In this document: one piece after another, positions 9,596 to 21,600 of the stretch
How positions within the stretch are numbered: position 1 is the first letter of the stretch
Layout of the letters: every line of letters begins with the position of its first letter
Assembly (NCBI GenBank): GCA_026119935.1
Contig: JALRMH010000016.1
Location: 496,001-560,000, forward strand
Direction: 5' to 3'
Length of the DNA stretch: 64,000 nt
Source of the DNA: Endothia cerciana
Taxonomy: Eukaryota > Ascomycota > Sordariomycetes > Diaporthales > Cryphonectriaceae
The notes under the pieces: model-generated
Told to the model about the DNA's origin: nothing
What the model saw: only the letters and a program-made list of their open reading frames with translations
Database searches by the model: none
Program-made: the position numbers and the translations under genes

Positions 9596-12190
9596 CGGCG
9601 GGCGCCAACTCTGAGATGTATTGGCTGAAGGCTTCCGGCTGTGCGACATGGGGCCAAAAAAAAAAACCAAAAAAAAAAAAAAAGGACCCAGAGTCCTGCT
9701 CTTCAAGGATGGGTCTTACAGGCACATGCGCCCGAGGGTCCTGGCGACACAGAAACGCAAAAGCGGAGGTGGAAACAGGCCGGTAGTCTGATCATCATGT
9801 TTTGGAAGCTTGCAGAATCTCCAGGTCGGCAGACCAGCGACCACTCAGGGAGCTCCGGGTCATGTCACACACTGCATCATCCCCCAAAACCCCCTCAGCC
9901 TTGCGGTGGCCCTCACGGCACCCACGAGCAGGTGATCAGTGCCCCTTCATGCACGCGACTGGGGACAACACTTCGCAGCACGCTCTCGTGCAGCGCTCTG
10001 GTCGATGTCTGGGATGCATACTATATACACGGCAGGGTCTGCCCGTCCCATCTTTAGTGTCTCGCGCCAAAGCAGCCGCCTGTGCGATGATGGCCTGCCT
10101 ACCCTGGGCCTGCGCCTCCGCGACGCCCCCCACCTCCCGCTCGGGGCAGCCAGCCCATCGTCTAGAACTCTTCCACCAGCAGCAGCAACCGAGTGTAGGG
10201 CTACAGGCCGTTCTCGTTACGGCTGTTGAGCAGTGGGTTGGCCGGGCGGCCGGGGTGTTTTCACATGGTTGAGCCTTTGGGATCGGGTGTTATATGTGCG
10301 TGCGGGATATCATGGCCTCCTGTAGGGCTTGATGGAGGGCAGCACTGGAGCGGTTGTACACCAGAACACAACTAGCCTCTGGTGTTCCCTGCCGCCCTGG
10401 TGTAGAAACATCATAGTTCCACATTGCCCATCAGGACCCGCGGCCGACCAGATAGGAGTCGAACTTAATGCGTAGCAAAAGGCGTGGGAGGGCGCCGCAG
10501 CCGACGCCTCAATTCTCAAGATAGAGGCGTAACGGCGGAGCCGGCGGCCATACAAAGCGTTTAATAACGCCCATCCGTCAGTGTCACAACAACCAACTCC
10601 CTTGTTGACTACATCCATCCCCTGGGCCCTCCTTTGTGCCTCGCCGTCGTACTACGACATGGCAAAGAGGCAGATGGGGGGCGCTGCACTTCACAAGTGT
10701 CCGCATACATATGAATTTAGAGCCAACCGGCGCGGGTGTCCGACGGGCGCATGTCACCTTCCTTCACATCACTCGCTCCTTGCAGACTTGTCTATGCAGA
10801 CGGAGCTATGCATGCTGGCAAGTGGCTGCTGACGTCCGCCGCCGCGGTCTGTTGTTTCTCGACCGTGGGCGCTGTGGGGGGATGTCTGCGACGAGCCGAC
10901 GCCGGCCGCGGGAACAGGCATCGGCGTCGCTGCCATATCATCGACGTTGCCAGCCCGGGAGAGCACGTCACCGAAGAGCGAGGCTCGGACGACGAGCACA
11001 TCGGCCGACACCCAGCCCTCAGCACTGCCCGCGATGCCACAGCTCCTTCCAGGTCGACAACCACTGTCACTTCAACATGCGACGTTACGGTCACATCAGT
11101 GGGGCGTGGGACAGCATCCAGCAATGGGCCGCCTGTTCCTCATAGCCTTAGCCGACGTGCGAGGAGAAATTGTGACGGCGCCGAAAGCCGGTGGACCGCG
11201 GCATCTGCTTCTTCAGTCACTGCAGCAAGCGAGAGAGACGGTCCGACAGGGACTGAGAAGATATCGGCTGGGCCGTTGACGACGTCCAGCCCCGGCTCCA
11301 GGAGGACAAAGGAGACCGCACCAGTATCGCCCACCTCGGGGGCCGCCTTTGTCCACTACACAACCTTCCGGGGCAGGACGGTTTTCTTCGCCAGACAACA
11401 GCAGAGTACTACTTTTGGGACTTCTTCTTGCCTTTGTTTGCACGGCGATTGTATGTAACCGCTGAAGGTCGTTCATCCCGGGCAACACAATGCTACCCTT
11501 TTCTATTTTGTACATGGGCTCCGCGCTCCTCCATTCATACTTTCATCAATAGATGCATAATACTTTGCTCTGTTCTTGTGTACCTGCCATCCGAGTCTGC
11601 TGCCTATGGATCTTGATGCCCTTATTGACGCAAGCCCTCTGTGCACTTGCGATGTCCCAGGCAGGTGCCCGTTCAAGCCAAGAGTTCCGGCTCGATTGCT
11701 GAGAGATTCCCCTACCTAAACGGACTCATCTATCCGTTAATGGCCTAGAAATAGACCTTGAAGATACCGGCTTTAGTTATTACTATTATTAACTAAAGTG
11801 ATGGCGAGCCTACTACCCCATCATGCGGTTGGTCCGCTGCCTACTTGCCAGATCAGGGATTGGCGGCCCAGTGTGATCCACAATATCTTTGCCGGATGAA
11901 ACCAGTAAGTAGCCCATAGGTAGATTATGAAGACAATTGGCCGGTGGCCTGGCCTCAGACCCCGAGGTTGGTGGTGAATACTGCGGGTTGGAAACAAAGA
12001 GGCTGCTTCAAATACCCGCCGGCCCCGAGGTTGCATAGAAGTACGGTGCCGTACCTGGACTCTTGAAAACTCCTAATTAGTGAGATCATACGGGATGTAC
12101 GTCTGGGAGCCTTCTGCTGTTGATCAGCTTTGAACCCTCCTGAATGCATCTCAGGCTCCACGGACGAGGAGAGGTTGAAGCTGTCACGCC

Positions 12191-12638
12191 ATGGCCTTCC
12201 CTACCCGGAGTGGCCCCCCCACGACGATGCTCTCCCTCCCTACCGAGATACTCCTGGAGATATTCTCCCTCGTGAAGTCATACAGGCCGGTAAACCACGC
12301 GGGACACACCGACTTTGCCTCCTCCTCGGCCGACATCGCGAGCGTGCGCCTTGTCTGCCGCCGTTTCGCGGCCGCCAGCTCACACCTGCTCGTACACTAC
12401 GTCCGGCTGGACGGCATCAGCTCGCGTTCCCTGGAGAGGCTCGAGGTTTTGTCGGGCCATCCGCTCATCGGGAAGGGGGTGCGGATCGTCAGGCTGGAGG
12501 CACTGTGCTATGCGCCCCGGCTGGCCGGCGATCTGCGCGGCTTCGCGGGGTGGGCAGTGCGGAGGGTGCTCGGTCGTGCGAAGAGGTATCAGCGGGCTCT
12601 TGAGAGGCTGGCGGAGAGGGGCGGGTCGGAACACTACC

Positions 12639-12706
<68 letters not shown>

Positions 12707-14038
12707 TACGGTGTAGCTCTCATGATGAGAAAGGCAAGATTGACCGCCGTGCTGGAGAGGATCAAGGCCGTCCTGAAGACGTGGAACCTCATCAGCGCGG
12801 GAGATACGCCAGATCTGCTCCCGGGTTTCGACAATTCCTTGGGAGCTTGCGAGCCCGGGGATGAAAGACATCGCTGCACCCAACTGCTGCGTGCTGCGCA
12901 CAGGCTTTACCAGTCACGGCACAGCGACCAGGACAGTCTGCGAGGGGGTAATGCCTTTGTCGAGAGGTTTGCCGCCGCTCTGGCCCGGATGCCAAGGGCT
13001 AGAGCTCTCGAGATACAGGACTTCCACCACACGCCCACGGGGTGCCCAGGCTGTGGAGGTGAGACCCAAAAGGCCGAACTCGCTGGCGTCGAGAGCGGGG
13101 ATGAGTATGGCGGTCTTCTCGACATCGACACCCTCGTCGAGCCTCTGTCCTGGAAAGAAACCCTGCAGCAGCAATTGGGCACACCTCCTAGAGAAGTCCT
13201 GTTCGACCTCCCCCTCGCCATTCAGAGGACCGGGTGCGAGCTCGACAGGATCTGCATCCAGACAACCACACCTGCGGAGCAATACTATCCACTTCTCCGG
13301 GGGGCCCTTGGGGACGACCACGCAAAGCTCGCCTTCGCCGTCAACGCTATGGGCATCAAGGACTTCGCCTTCATTCACAGTAGCGAGCACGAGCCTCATG
13401 CCAGGAAGACCCCCAGCACAGAAGAGGTGACGGCTTTTCAGAGATACATCAGTGCCATGACGCATAGCAGCAGCCTCGAGCGCTTCAGGCTGGTGATCGA
13501 CAGTGGCTGGGCCGACGGGGCCCTGGATCCGGACCATCAGTTCACCTTTGGGTCCCTAGTCTTGCCTCCCAAAGATACAATAGAGGGCTGGTTCCCGCCC
13601 TCGTGTGTGAACCTGAAGGACATCCACCTATCCGATATACCACTCCGCCTCGCAGACTTGGAGCGCCTAGAGGAGAAAATGAAGGCGTGCGGCATCAGTC
13701 TGGACTTTCTGACGTTGTCGCGCATCAACCTGGTCGACGGGGCCTGGGCTCAGGGGTTGGAAATTCTGCGCCGGCTGGCTGTGGCTGACAAGGAGCTACT
13801 TGAACCGTCTGGAGCCGAATGCGATGACCTCGTCATGTCGCGCTCTGGGAGATATGACTTACTCTTCCGCGCGGGCTCTGGACAAGGAAGTGCAGCTGGC
13901 AGGTTCATCAACAGCGAGGCAGAGCACAACCCCCTTGAAAGCGGCCGGGGCGTAGAAGGTGACCATTCTGTTCATGAAGAAGCGAAGGAGGACGAAGATG
14001 GGGAGGAGAGGGAGACCTCGGATGGTGGAGACAAGTAA
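12191..14038 (+). CDS. F-box protein with a 22-residue poly-aspartate run
   Basis: Single-exon frame, 615 residues. The N-terminus reads TMLSLPTEILLEIFSLVKSY, then a loop and VRLVCRRFAAASSHLLVHYV, the two helices and hydrophobic spacing of an F-box, which binds Skp1 in SCF ubiquitin ligases. The rest resembles the leucine-containing, poorly conserved tails of the greatly expanded fungal F-box family; the substrate is unknown. At 12641-12706 there is a perfect run of 22 GAC codons (poly-Asp) after HYH, in a linker between the N-terminal domain and the first long helix; codon purity suggests recent repeat expansion. The C-terminus is also acidic (EEAKEDEDGEERETSDGGDK). The start ATG 12191 is the first in frame and lies 13 codons before the F-box. 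No intron is needed. F-box call from pattern; function beyond Skp1 binding is unknown. Confidence 0.75.
12641..12706 (+). repeat. Coding (GAC)22 microsatellite
   Basis: Sixty-six bases of perfect GAC repeat inside the F-box gene, encoding 22 Asp. No synonymous GAT interrupts it. Confidence 0.95.
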
Positions 14039-14483
14039 CCATGATTGTGAGATTTTGGACGGGAGCGATCATCCAGACATGTAGGGGTGACGGGAGACGA
14101 CATGAAGCACCCTCAGTTGTAATATCAGGAAGCATCTGGGGACGTGGTGCTGGGGGCGCTGGGGTGGCCTCGTCCTCCAGCCTCCAGCTCGGGGTTTCTT
14201 TCGGGTCGCTTTGCATGAGTCACTTGGGGGTTCTTGTCCCCAACACGCGCATCGGAGAATTAAGGGACAAGTCCAGCCAGCCGCTGAGGCGCGCATTGAC
14301 AGCTCGTCGCGGACGATTTGGATGTCTTGCCCTCCTAGTGAGGCGATTTCTGCATTGGCCATCTCATCAGCTTTGGGAGAAATATGATATGACATAATGT
14401 CATCTCAAATAAAAAGCATCGCTCGGCCGTTCGCACTCAGAGGCAGTCCCTCTCTCTTGTTCGGCTATACACGACAAGTCGCT
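14039..14483. other. Convergent intergenic region, F-box and beta-propeller genes
   Basis: 445 bases between two stop codons facing each other, presumed 3' UTRs and polyadenylation sites (an AATAAA lies at 14407-14412). No gene seen. Confidence 0.55.
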
Positions 14484-16505
14484 CTAGGTGGAGGTCCCAT
14501 TCAACAGAGAGTTCGGGATGAACTGTGGCATGGCATCTTCCCACATCCCATCAGACCAGACCGTCTTGTCCGACCCGTCTGCATTCATAAGCATGATCTT
14601 TCCGTAGGGCTGCCAAATATTATCGTAGACAGGGCCCTCCTCAGGGAACCCATACGCCGAGCTGATGAACCAGATGTTCCCGTCCGCAGTCCAGGTGGCG
14701 TGGGCATCGTTCCCCAGCGACTCGGGCGTAAGATTCTGGAAGTCCGTCCCGTCGATGTTGATGGTGCAGATATCGTAATTATCATCGTACGGGCCCGTGA
14801 CCGGCCAGCTGGTGCGGCGGGTAAACAGAATCGTGGATCCCGTGGGTGAGAAGGTGGGTAGGATATCCCACGAGGTCGTTAGGACTGTCGTGTTCCGGGT
14901 TTCGAGGTCTAGGAGGCGGAGGCCTCCCGGCCAGTCTGCGCTCTGGTTCCACGTGCGGTAGACGACGTAGCGGCCACCCGCAGAGATGCTCGGGAAACCA
15001 GCATTGATACCTGTCTCGTTCACGAGGACCTCGTGCCATGAGCCGTTGGCCGCGGCGCGGTAGATGAGACCCAGTTCGGTCTCCCGGCCCTGGAACCATG
15101 TGCCCAGCCCCACGACCAGCCAGTCTCCATCCGGCGACCACGAGGGTTGAAACGCACCCGCGTCAGTCTCGGCTGTGAGCGCGGCAGTGGTCACATTGTC
15201 GGTGAGCGCAGGGAGGATCTGCTGCTGGTTTGTGCCGTCTGGGCTCAAGACGTACAGCGAGCCGTTGGCGAGTTCTTGTTCAGAGACTGCCAGGGCGCCT
15301 TGGCTCGACAGCGTCGGGAAGACGTCCATGTTGCGATACTCCCACTCCTCGTTCCAGCTGTAGAGCAGCTTGTTTATCGGACGCCAGGTGAGATCCCCCG
15401 AAGGCGTTTCCCATACCGCCTTCTCGTACACCATCAGGGTCCCGTTTGGCGACCAGGCTGGAGATGCCATGATGCTGCCAGTCACCGCAGTCCGGTCGGA
15501 GGTGCCGTTCACTTGGGCAGCTACGTAGTTGAAACCGGTCGTCTTGTTCCGATACCCAATTGTATTCGCATCGACGTACTGGGGAAAGACCTTGACACCA
15601 CTGCCCGACGTATGTTCGATGCGGTCTGTGCCAGTGGCAACGTCAACGGACACGATCTGGCTTTCTTCCTGGTCCATCAGGGACAACCGCCGAGCGAACA
15701 CTGTGGACTCTGTCGTCATCTCATAGAAGACGATGCGAGACCCATCTGGCGAGAATTTAGGCGAGCCGAGGGAATAGCCCGTGCTGTTGACAACTCGACG
15801 GTAGCCGCTCCCGTCGGGCCTGGTGGCGTATATCGAGAGCTCTTGCGCATGTTCCCAGCCGGAGATATTGTTGTGCCCTCTCCACAGTGTATCCTTGTCG
15901 GAAGAGAAGACGATCCACTCTCCATCCGGAGACCAGGCCGGTCTGAAATGACCGTCCGGCAGGGACCAGTTTCCAGCGGCCTCAGTGGAGTTGGTAATGT
16001 TCCACGAGGCTCCGGTCTCGAGGTTCGTCACCCATATGTTGCTCTTGTAGTTGTTGCGGGTGGAGTGGAAAGCCACCAAGCTCCCATTCGGAGAGATTGC
16101 ACCAGCTCCCTCCACAGAGGGGGTTGTGGCGAGGGCTTCAATGCCGCTCCCGTCAGGGCGGGCTCGCCAGAGGTCCGGGTTGCCATCGCCGTTCCGCTCG
16201 CTGGTGAAGACGATCCACCGGCCGTCGGGGGACCACTGGGCGTGGTACTCGTACGCCGAGTTGTTTCCCAACAGCAGGCGCTCGTCGCTTCCATCTGCGT
16301 TTGCGATATAAAGCTGCGATGATGTTGGGGAGTTCCGGTTCATGTAGAGTATGCCCCTCTTGCCCTCAGCGGCCGCCGCCTCGCGGGCCGAGCGGACATG
16401 TCCGCGCGACAAGAGCTGCGGTGAGCCCGCAGCTCCATCATATGGGCAAGCTGCAGCCGCGAGCCTGGCGGCGAAAGGGATGATGACCCAGCGCATGACG
16501 ATCAT
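14484..16505 (-). CDS. Secreted TolB/PD40-type beta-propeller protein
   Basis: Single-exon, 673 residues. It begins with a hydrophobic leader (RWVIIPFAARLAAAACPYD; the ATG at 16505 or the one three codons on would both serve). The rest is a chain of WD40-like beta-propeller (PD40, TolB-type) repeats, each marked by a [W/F]SPDG or SPNG turn followed by a hydrophobic strand: around residues 90, 142, 187, 246, 352, 457 and 553, with divergent blades between. Aspartate-rich NADGSDE, RPDGSG and NIDGTD turns precede blades, as in TolB. Many N-x-S/T sequons fit passage through the secretory pathway. Bacterial TolB acts in the periplasm and related propellers cap peptidases; here no catalytic domain is attached, so the role is unknown. 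No introns and a bacterial-type fold raise the possibility of old transfer from bacteria, but similar proteins are known in other fungi. Fold call good, function unassigned. Confidence 0.75.
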   Translation of the reverse strand: MIVMRWVIIPFAARLAAAACPYDGAAGSPQLLSRGHVRSAREAAAAEGKRGILYMNRNSPTSSQLYIANADGSDERLLLGNNSAYEYHAQWSPDGRWIVFTSERNGDGNPDLWRARPDGSGIEALATTPSVEGAGAISPNGSLVAFHSTRNNYKSNIWVTNLETGASWNITNSTEAAGNWSLPDGHFRPAWSPDGEWIVFSSDKDTLWRGHNNISGWEHAQELSIYATRPDGSGYRRVVNSTGYSLGSPKFSPDGSRIVFYEMTTESTVFARRLSLMDQEESQIVSVDVATGTDRIEHTSGSGVKVFPQYVDANTIGYRNKTTGFNYVAAQVNGTSDRTAVTGSIMASPAWSPNGTLMVYEKAVWETPSGDLTWRPINKLLYSWNEEWEYRNMDVFPTLSSQGALAVSEQELANGSLYVLSPDGTNQQQILPALTDNVTTAALTAETDAGAFQPSWSPDGDWLVVGLGTWFQGRETELGLIYRAAANGSWHEVLVNETGINAGFPSISAGGRYVVYRTWNQSADWPGGLRLLDLETRNTTVLTTSWDILPTFSPTGSTILFTRRTSWPVTGPYDDNYDICTINIDGTDFQNLTPESLGNDAHATWTADGNIWFISSAYGFPEEGPVYDNIWQPYGKIMLMNADGSDKTVWSDGMWEDAMPQFIPNSLLNGTST

Positions 16506-18616
16506 TTCGTGGGACTAGAGGCCTGCTGACATGCTTTGGCCTCCGGATGCCACGTAACGAGGCCAACGAGGCGGCGCCTTTATATCACCAGCACATACTA
16601 TGATAGCATGTTCACGTTTCGCCACGACGATCGGTAGCATTTCTCCGTGCCGGTATGGCGAAGGCCCCCCTAGGCCCTGCGGTGCCCAGGCGACATTCTG
16701 CAGCAGCGTCTAGATGTGGAAGGTGAGAGAGTGTAAGGAATCCTATCCCGGCATTTGTTAATGATGACCTTCACGAGTGGGTGATAGGTCAGTTGGGGTC
16801 TTCAGTGCCGTGGACGATCAGTAGGGAATCCGGAAGTGAAGACGACCTTGTCACAGACTAGTTCCGGGCTGCCCTGCGTCATGCGAAGGCCGTCACAGCG
16901 GTGTACAATACTATATCTACTCTGTTGACGACGCAACGACGATCTTTGCCTTGCAAGAGACAAAAGTACTAGAAATAACGGTGACAGAAAGGCGCTCGAG
17001 ACAGGCAGCGGTGGCAAGATTTATTCCCGCCGTGTGATAAACAACGCAATACAGTGTGCGGAACTCCGGCCCCCCTTCTTCGATGATGCTGAACAGTTCA
17101 TCTAGTAACCCAAGAGACCTTCATGACCTTCGCCGAAGTCATCGCATGTGTACTGTCCTCTGTTATACCCGGTTGTCCCGGTGGTGACATCACAATTCAA
17201 GACCAGAAGCCAAGCAGCCCCAAGGCCATGAGACATTAGGATGACTTGCAACTCCCTGAGAGCTTGCTCATCACCCGCCCGGCGATTCACAAGACAGGCA
17301 TGGACCCCCAAGAGGACACAGCTCATCGTAGGCCCCCGGAGTAGGCCGTCGTGTGCCCACCCCTGACTGACTGCTTTCCCTTGGGCTCTCCGGAACCAGG
17401 GTGGTCGGTAGGCGTTTGGCACGTCGGCCGGGCGCTCCGCGGCCTCAGGCGCGTTCGACACGGGACATGCGCACCCAGACTTTAGCCCTTCAACAACAGC
17501 AGTTGACCGGCGGATCCGTCGCCTGGCACTGGCGCTCGGTGTTGCCCCCGTCGGCGTTTGCATAACACGGTGCGAACCCGGGCGCCGCGCGTGTTCGAAG
17601 ACCTTGACGTAGCCTAGGGGCACAGGACCCGAGGGGCGAAACCGGAGGAGAGTGGAGAGGGATGTTGCGAGAGTGTAAAAAAAAGCTTCATGTCTTTAGC
17701 TCTCACAAGCGGAAAATTGGTGTATGTGGTACGTACCGTGTTTTTGAACGACAATCCGTGAGGCCAGGTCAGGTGTGAGGTCTTGATAGGAACCTGCTCC
17801 TGCGGTGCTGAGCACGCATGTATAATAGTGAGGCCCAGATAGAGCCTGTGGGGACTCCTCAGTCATACTGTTGGGTGACTGATACCATCATATCATCCGC
17901 ACGAACGACTTTCGCTTTTGTGAGAGATAGCTCGACACGCCGAGGGATAATCACCAGATACGGTGACCAACCGCACTCAGGACGCGGAGCAAAAGCCCGC
18001 GATCGACCCGACCCGCATAGACCTCTCCCCTCGCAGCTCTGTAGAAGAAGGGCGACCGAGCCATCGAGCAACCGAAGATGTGACCTCCGGACCTCAGATC
18101 CAGACCTCTGTCCGACAATAATGCGCAGACGAACTGCTGCTACCACCACCACCGTATGCTCCCCGTCGCCGTCGACCAGATCCGGTCGTGGCTTTGTGCA
18201 ACAAAAACCTGCCCATCGTCTCTGATACAATCAGGAAGCAGTCTTTGCCCTCTCACCTCCTCCTACCGAACGCACAGTACAGTATAATATAGCAAAGAGC
18301 TGGAACGAGTATGAAGCGAAGAAATGGATGTAATTCAGGTAAAGCAGACACACAATGCTAAAGGGGGTATTTGAAACGATCCCGCAAACCATGCCTTGGA
18401 CATGCTAGGGAGCAAAAGCACATGTGTGCCGTGTACCGATGCTAATGCCCCATCTCATCTCATCAGCCCAAAATGCCATCATGCCCGAGATCGTCCCCCG
18501 TTCTTTGCTCAGAGTCATAGATACCCATCCAATATCATCTCATCATGTCCAATGTCATCCAAAATCGTTTCCCACCCGTACCACACCGCTCGTCGCTAAT
18601 AGTCGCGGTGCCTCGA
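16506..18616. other. 2.1-kb intergenic region downstream of the giant repeat-protein gene
   Basis: Contains the promoter of the beta-propeller gene (near 16506) and the 3' end of the giant gene (near 18617). An open frame at 17102-17623 (-) of 173 codons has no signal peptide, domain or partner exon and is not annotated. Nothing else seen. Confidence 0.55.
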
Positions 18617-21600
18617 TTAGTTTCCCTTCAACTTCTTCCACAAACCACCGAACCCGCCGCCGCTCCTGGCGCCGGCAGCATCTGTGGTAGACAATAAGCC
18701 CTTCTTATCCCGACGGCGCTCATCGCTCCCGTCGCTCCTCTCCTCCCGCCTCTTCTTTCTCCTCTCTCGGTCCCCGCTAACATCAACATCCAGGTCGCCG
18801 TACCTCCTCCTGCGCCTCCTCTCCCGTCGCGCATTATCCTCGTCACCCTCGTCCACGGCCTCGGTAGCCATTCCCCCGTCGTCAGGCGGTGGGCCGGCGT
18901 CGCTGTGATCCTTGACCCAGCTTGAAGTGCCCGAATGAGGCCAAGCCGGGGGCTCCGCTACCTTTCGAGATTCCTTCTCTAAGCCGTCTGTGTGTCGACG
19001 CGAGATTTTTGTCGGGCGTGGGTAGACGAAGTCATCCTCAGCCGGCTCGGTCCGGCGGCGCGAGGGGGGCTTGGCATCCCCTTCGCGGGCTGTCCGTCTC
19101 TCGGCTCGGCGCCGGCGGCGCTCCTCGTCATTCTCACGATTGCTCTCCCCGCCACGGGCCTTGTGGCGCTCATGCCTAGCGGCCCGGTGCGCTTCGGCTT
19201 CGGCGTCGTCTGCTGCGAGTGCCTCGCGCTCCTCGCGGTCGAGGCGCCGCCGTCTTCTCCGCTCTTCCCGTGCGGCGTCTTTCTCTTCGGCAGCCCGACG
19301 GTCCTCTTCCGCTCGGGTGCGGGCGGCTTTTCTCTCGGCACGTCGAGCCTCCTTCTCGGCTTGGCGCTGTGCTTCGGCCTCTTCATCCTGTCTCCGGCGC
19401 TTCTCGCGACGGGACCCGTCCTTGGACTTTTCCGCACTTTCTCGTTCGACACGACGGGGGCGGCGAGGCCCCTTGCGAGCATCCGCGTCAGCATCTGTAG
19501 TTATGCCTGCATCTTCGCCGTCTGTGTGGTACGTCGCACGCCTGCGAGGTGGCTCGGGCCGGGGATTGGACAGAATACCTCCGAAGAGGCCGCCGAGTCC
19601 CTTCTTAGTGGACCCGGTGGTGTTTACACGTCGCACGCCCGGGGTCGGTGTTGCGTCGGCAACTTCGACCATGACGACGTCATCGTCGTGAGGATATGAC
19701 TGTTGGGTAGAGAGGTCAGCTTGCTGCCCCACAGCATCGTTTGGCTTGTGTGTGATTCTCACCCTCGATGGCCTGCGGCGCGAAGACTTGTCCGGGCTAG
19801 GTTCTGCGTCGTACGCGCCGACCATGACAATGTCATCGTCCTCACCCTGCCGCAAGTTCTGCTTGCGCTTGCTGCTGGACCTGCCGAGGCTCATGCCTTC
19901 ACTAATGCCCAAGATCTTGGCGGCCTTGGAGCTCATCTCAGGCACCTCCTCGGGAGGCGAGATCATACCGCTGTTGACGTCTGTAGAAGGACGACGCGAT
20001 GACCTGCCTTCCTTGTGTCGTTTTTCACGCGTGGAGACGGACCGAGAAATCGGAGGCGTGCTTGCGAACACGCTCATGAGCTTGGGCTTCGCAGGAGTTT
20101 CCATGTTGTCCCTCTCTTTCTTCTCAGCGCGCTCAGCCTTGTCGGACGATGAGCCCTGGGAAGACAGCTTGTCCTCCTTCTCGGGCGAACGCTCCCTCCG
20201 CTCCCGCCTATGTTCTTCGGAAGACTTGGATTTGGACGAGGCCTTTTTGTCCTTGTCGCGGGACGACGATGCGGTCCACATCCCCCAACTTGATCCGCCC
20301 TCGCGGTTGATCTTGGGCCGTTCCTTCTTGCTTTCCTTCTCCTTTTTTACTTCCACGGGTAAGGGTATCGGCGCGTCGGGGACAGCAGGCGGTAGGGGTG
20401 GGATGGGAATCGCCGCGTCGTCAGTCTTGATCTTGGAGGACCTCTTGCTGGACTTCTTGCTCTTGGCAGGGGACATTTCGATGACCTCGACTATCTCGTC
20501 AGGGTCCTCCTCATCCTCGCCCGGGAAGCTGCCAGGGATATCGGTAATCTTTTCGGATTTACTCTTGCTCTTAACCTCTTCCACTGGGGCTGGTGGCGGA
20601 ATGGGCTCTGCCGGTGCTGGTAAAGGGGGTGGTGGTGCGGGCTCGTCCTTGGTCGCCTCGAAGGCCTTCAGCTTGTCAGCGATCTTGCTCCCAGCGGGTT
20701 TCCCCTTCATTGGTTCAGCGGCTGCTGGCAAGCGGGCCCCGACCTCCTCATTTTGTGGTTCACGATTCGGTTCGGCAGCTGGTTTGGACGGTTTTAGGGG
20801 AAACGTGTCCTGCTTGGCTGACCCGACACTGGCGGCAACATCATCTTTGGTCGTGGCGCCACCAACCGCGGTGGTAGCTTCGAGAAGCTTGGAGGAGAAC
20901 CATGACTCAGCATGCGCAATCTCGGCTGCTGCCGACTGGGATGAACGCCAACAAGTGTGTTGTGGAAATGAGACGTGCTGGGGTTGCAGTTGGAGGGATT
21001 CACGAAGGTTGCATGCACTACTTACTGGCTCAGCCCCCGAAGTCTTGTCCTTTTTGGTGCTAGTCGTCTTCTTGGACGCACCCCAGAAATCGAACGGGTC
21101 GGGCTCTGGCGCCTTCTTGATGGCCGCAACAGGTTCGGCCGGGGCGGATAACAACTGGTTGAGCTCGTCGAGCTCGTCGTCGTCCAGCGTGGCGAGGTCC
21201 TTCTCGAGATCATCGTCGAATTTGGTCCCGTCCGCTGGAGCGGCCTCGTCCTTGGCGGCCTCCGCCTCCCTGGCAGCCTCCGCCTCCTTGGCAGCCTCGC
21301 GGCGAGCCTTCTTGTTCGCAGAGAGCAACTCGTAGCGTTCCTTTTCCTTCTTCAGGAGCTTGCGCCCGGCGTCTTTCCGCTTCTGGAGGTCCTTGAGCTC
21401 GTACTCCTCCTTCTGGATGGCCTCCTGCCGGGCCTGTTCCTCAGCCTCGCGTTGCAGCCTTTCAGCCTCCTCACGTGCAGCCTGTTCGGCTGCTTCCTGG
21501 GCAGCCTTCTCGTCGGCACGGGCCTGGCAGCTGGCAGAGAGCTTGTCGAGTTTCTCCTTGTCCTTTTTGTTAAGCCTCTTGCCCGCGTCCTTTCTGGCCT

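Larger units (their letters stand above)
7610..12190. other. 4.6-kb gene-poor divergent intergenic region rich in microsatellites and homopolymers
   Basis: Lies between the divergently transcribed NIPA and F-box genes. I find no open frame with a recognisable domain or plausible splicing partner. The longest, 10736-11458 (+), translates as a low-complexity Ser/Thr/Arg chain overlapped by equally long frames on the other strand. Contents include G14 (7671-7684), G11 (8169-8179), a compound minisatellite (8286-8377), G10 (8848-8857), TCCTG and TCC repeats (9185-9257), and G15 (9581-9595) followed by an A-rich block (9655-9683). Promoter elements for both flanking genes must lie at its ends, but I cannot mark them. 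Confidence 0.6.

Noticed and set aside
10736..11458. 240-codon + strand frame
   Set aside because: Ser/Thr/Arg-rich with competing frames on the other strand; no homology signal I can see.
15147..16322. 391-codon + strand frame opposite the beta-propeller
   Set aside because: Shadow; periodicity simply mirrors the repeated SPDG blades on the minus strand.
17102..17623. 173-codon minus-strand frame
   Set aside because: No domain, signal peptide or codon-use support. It could be part of a UTR.
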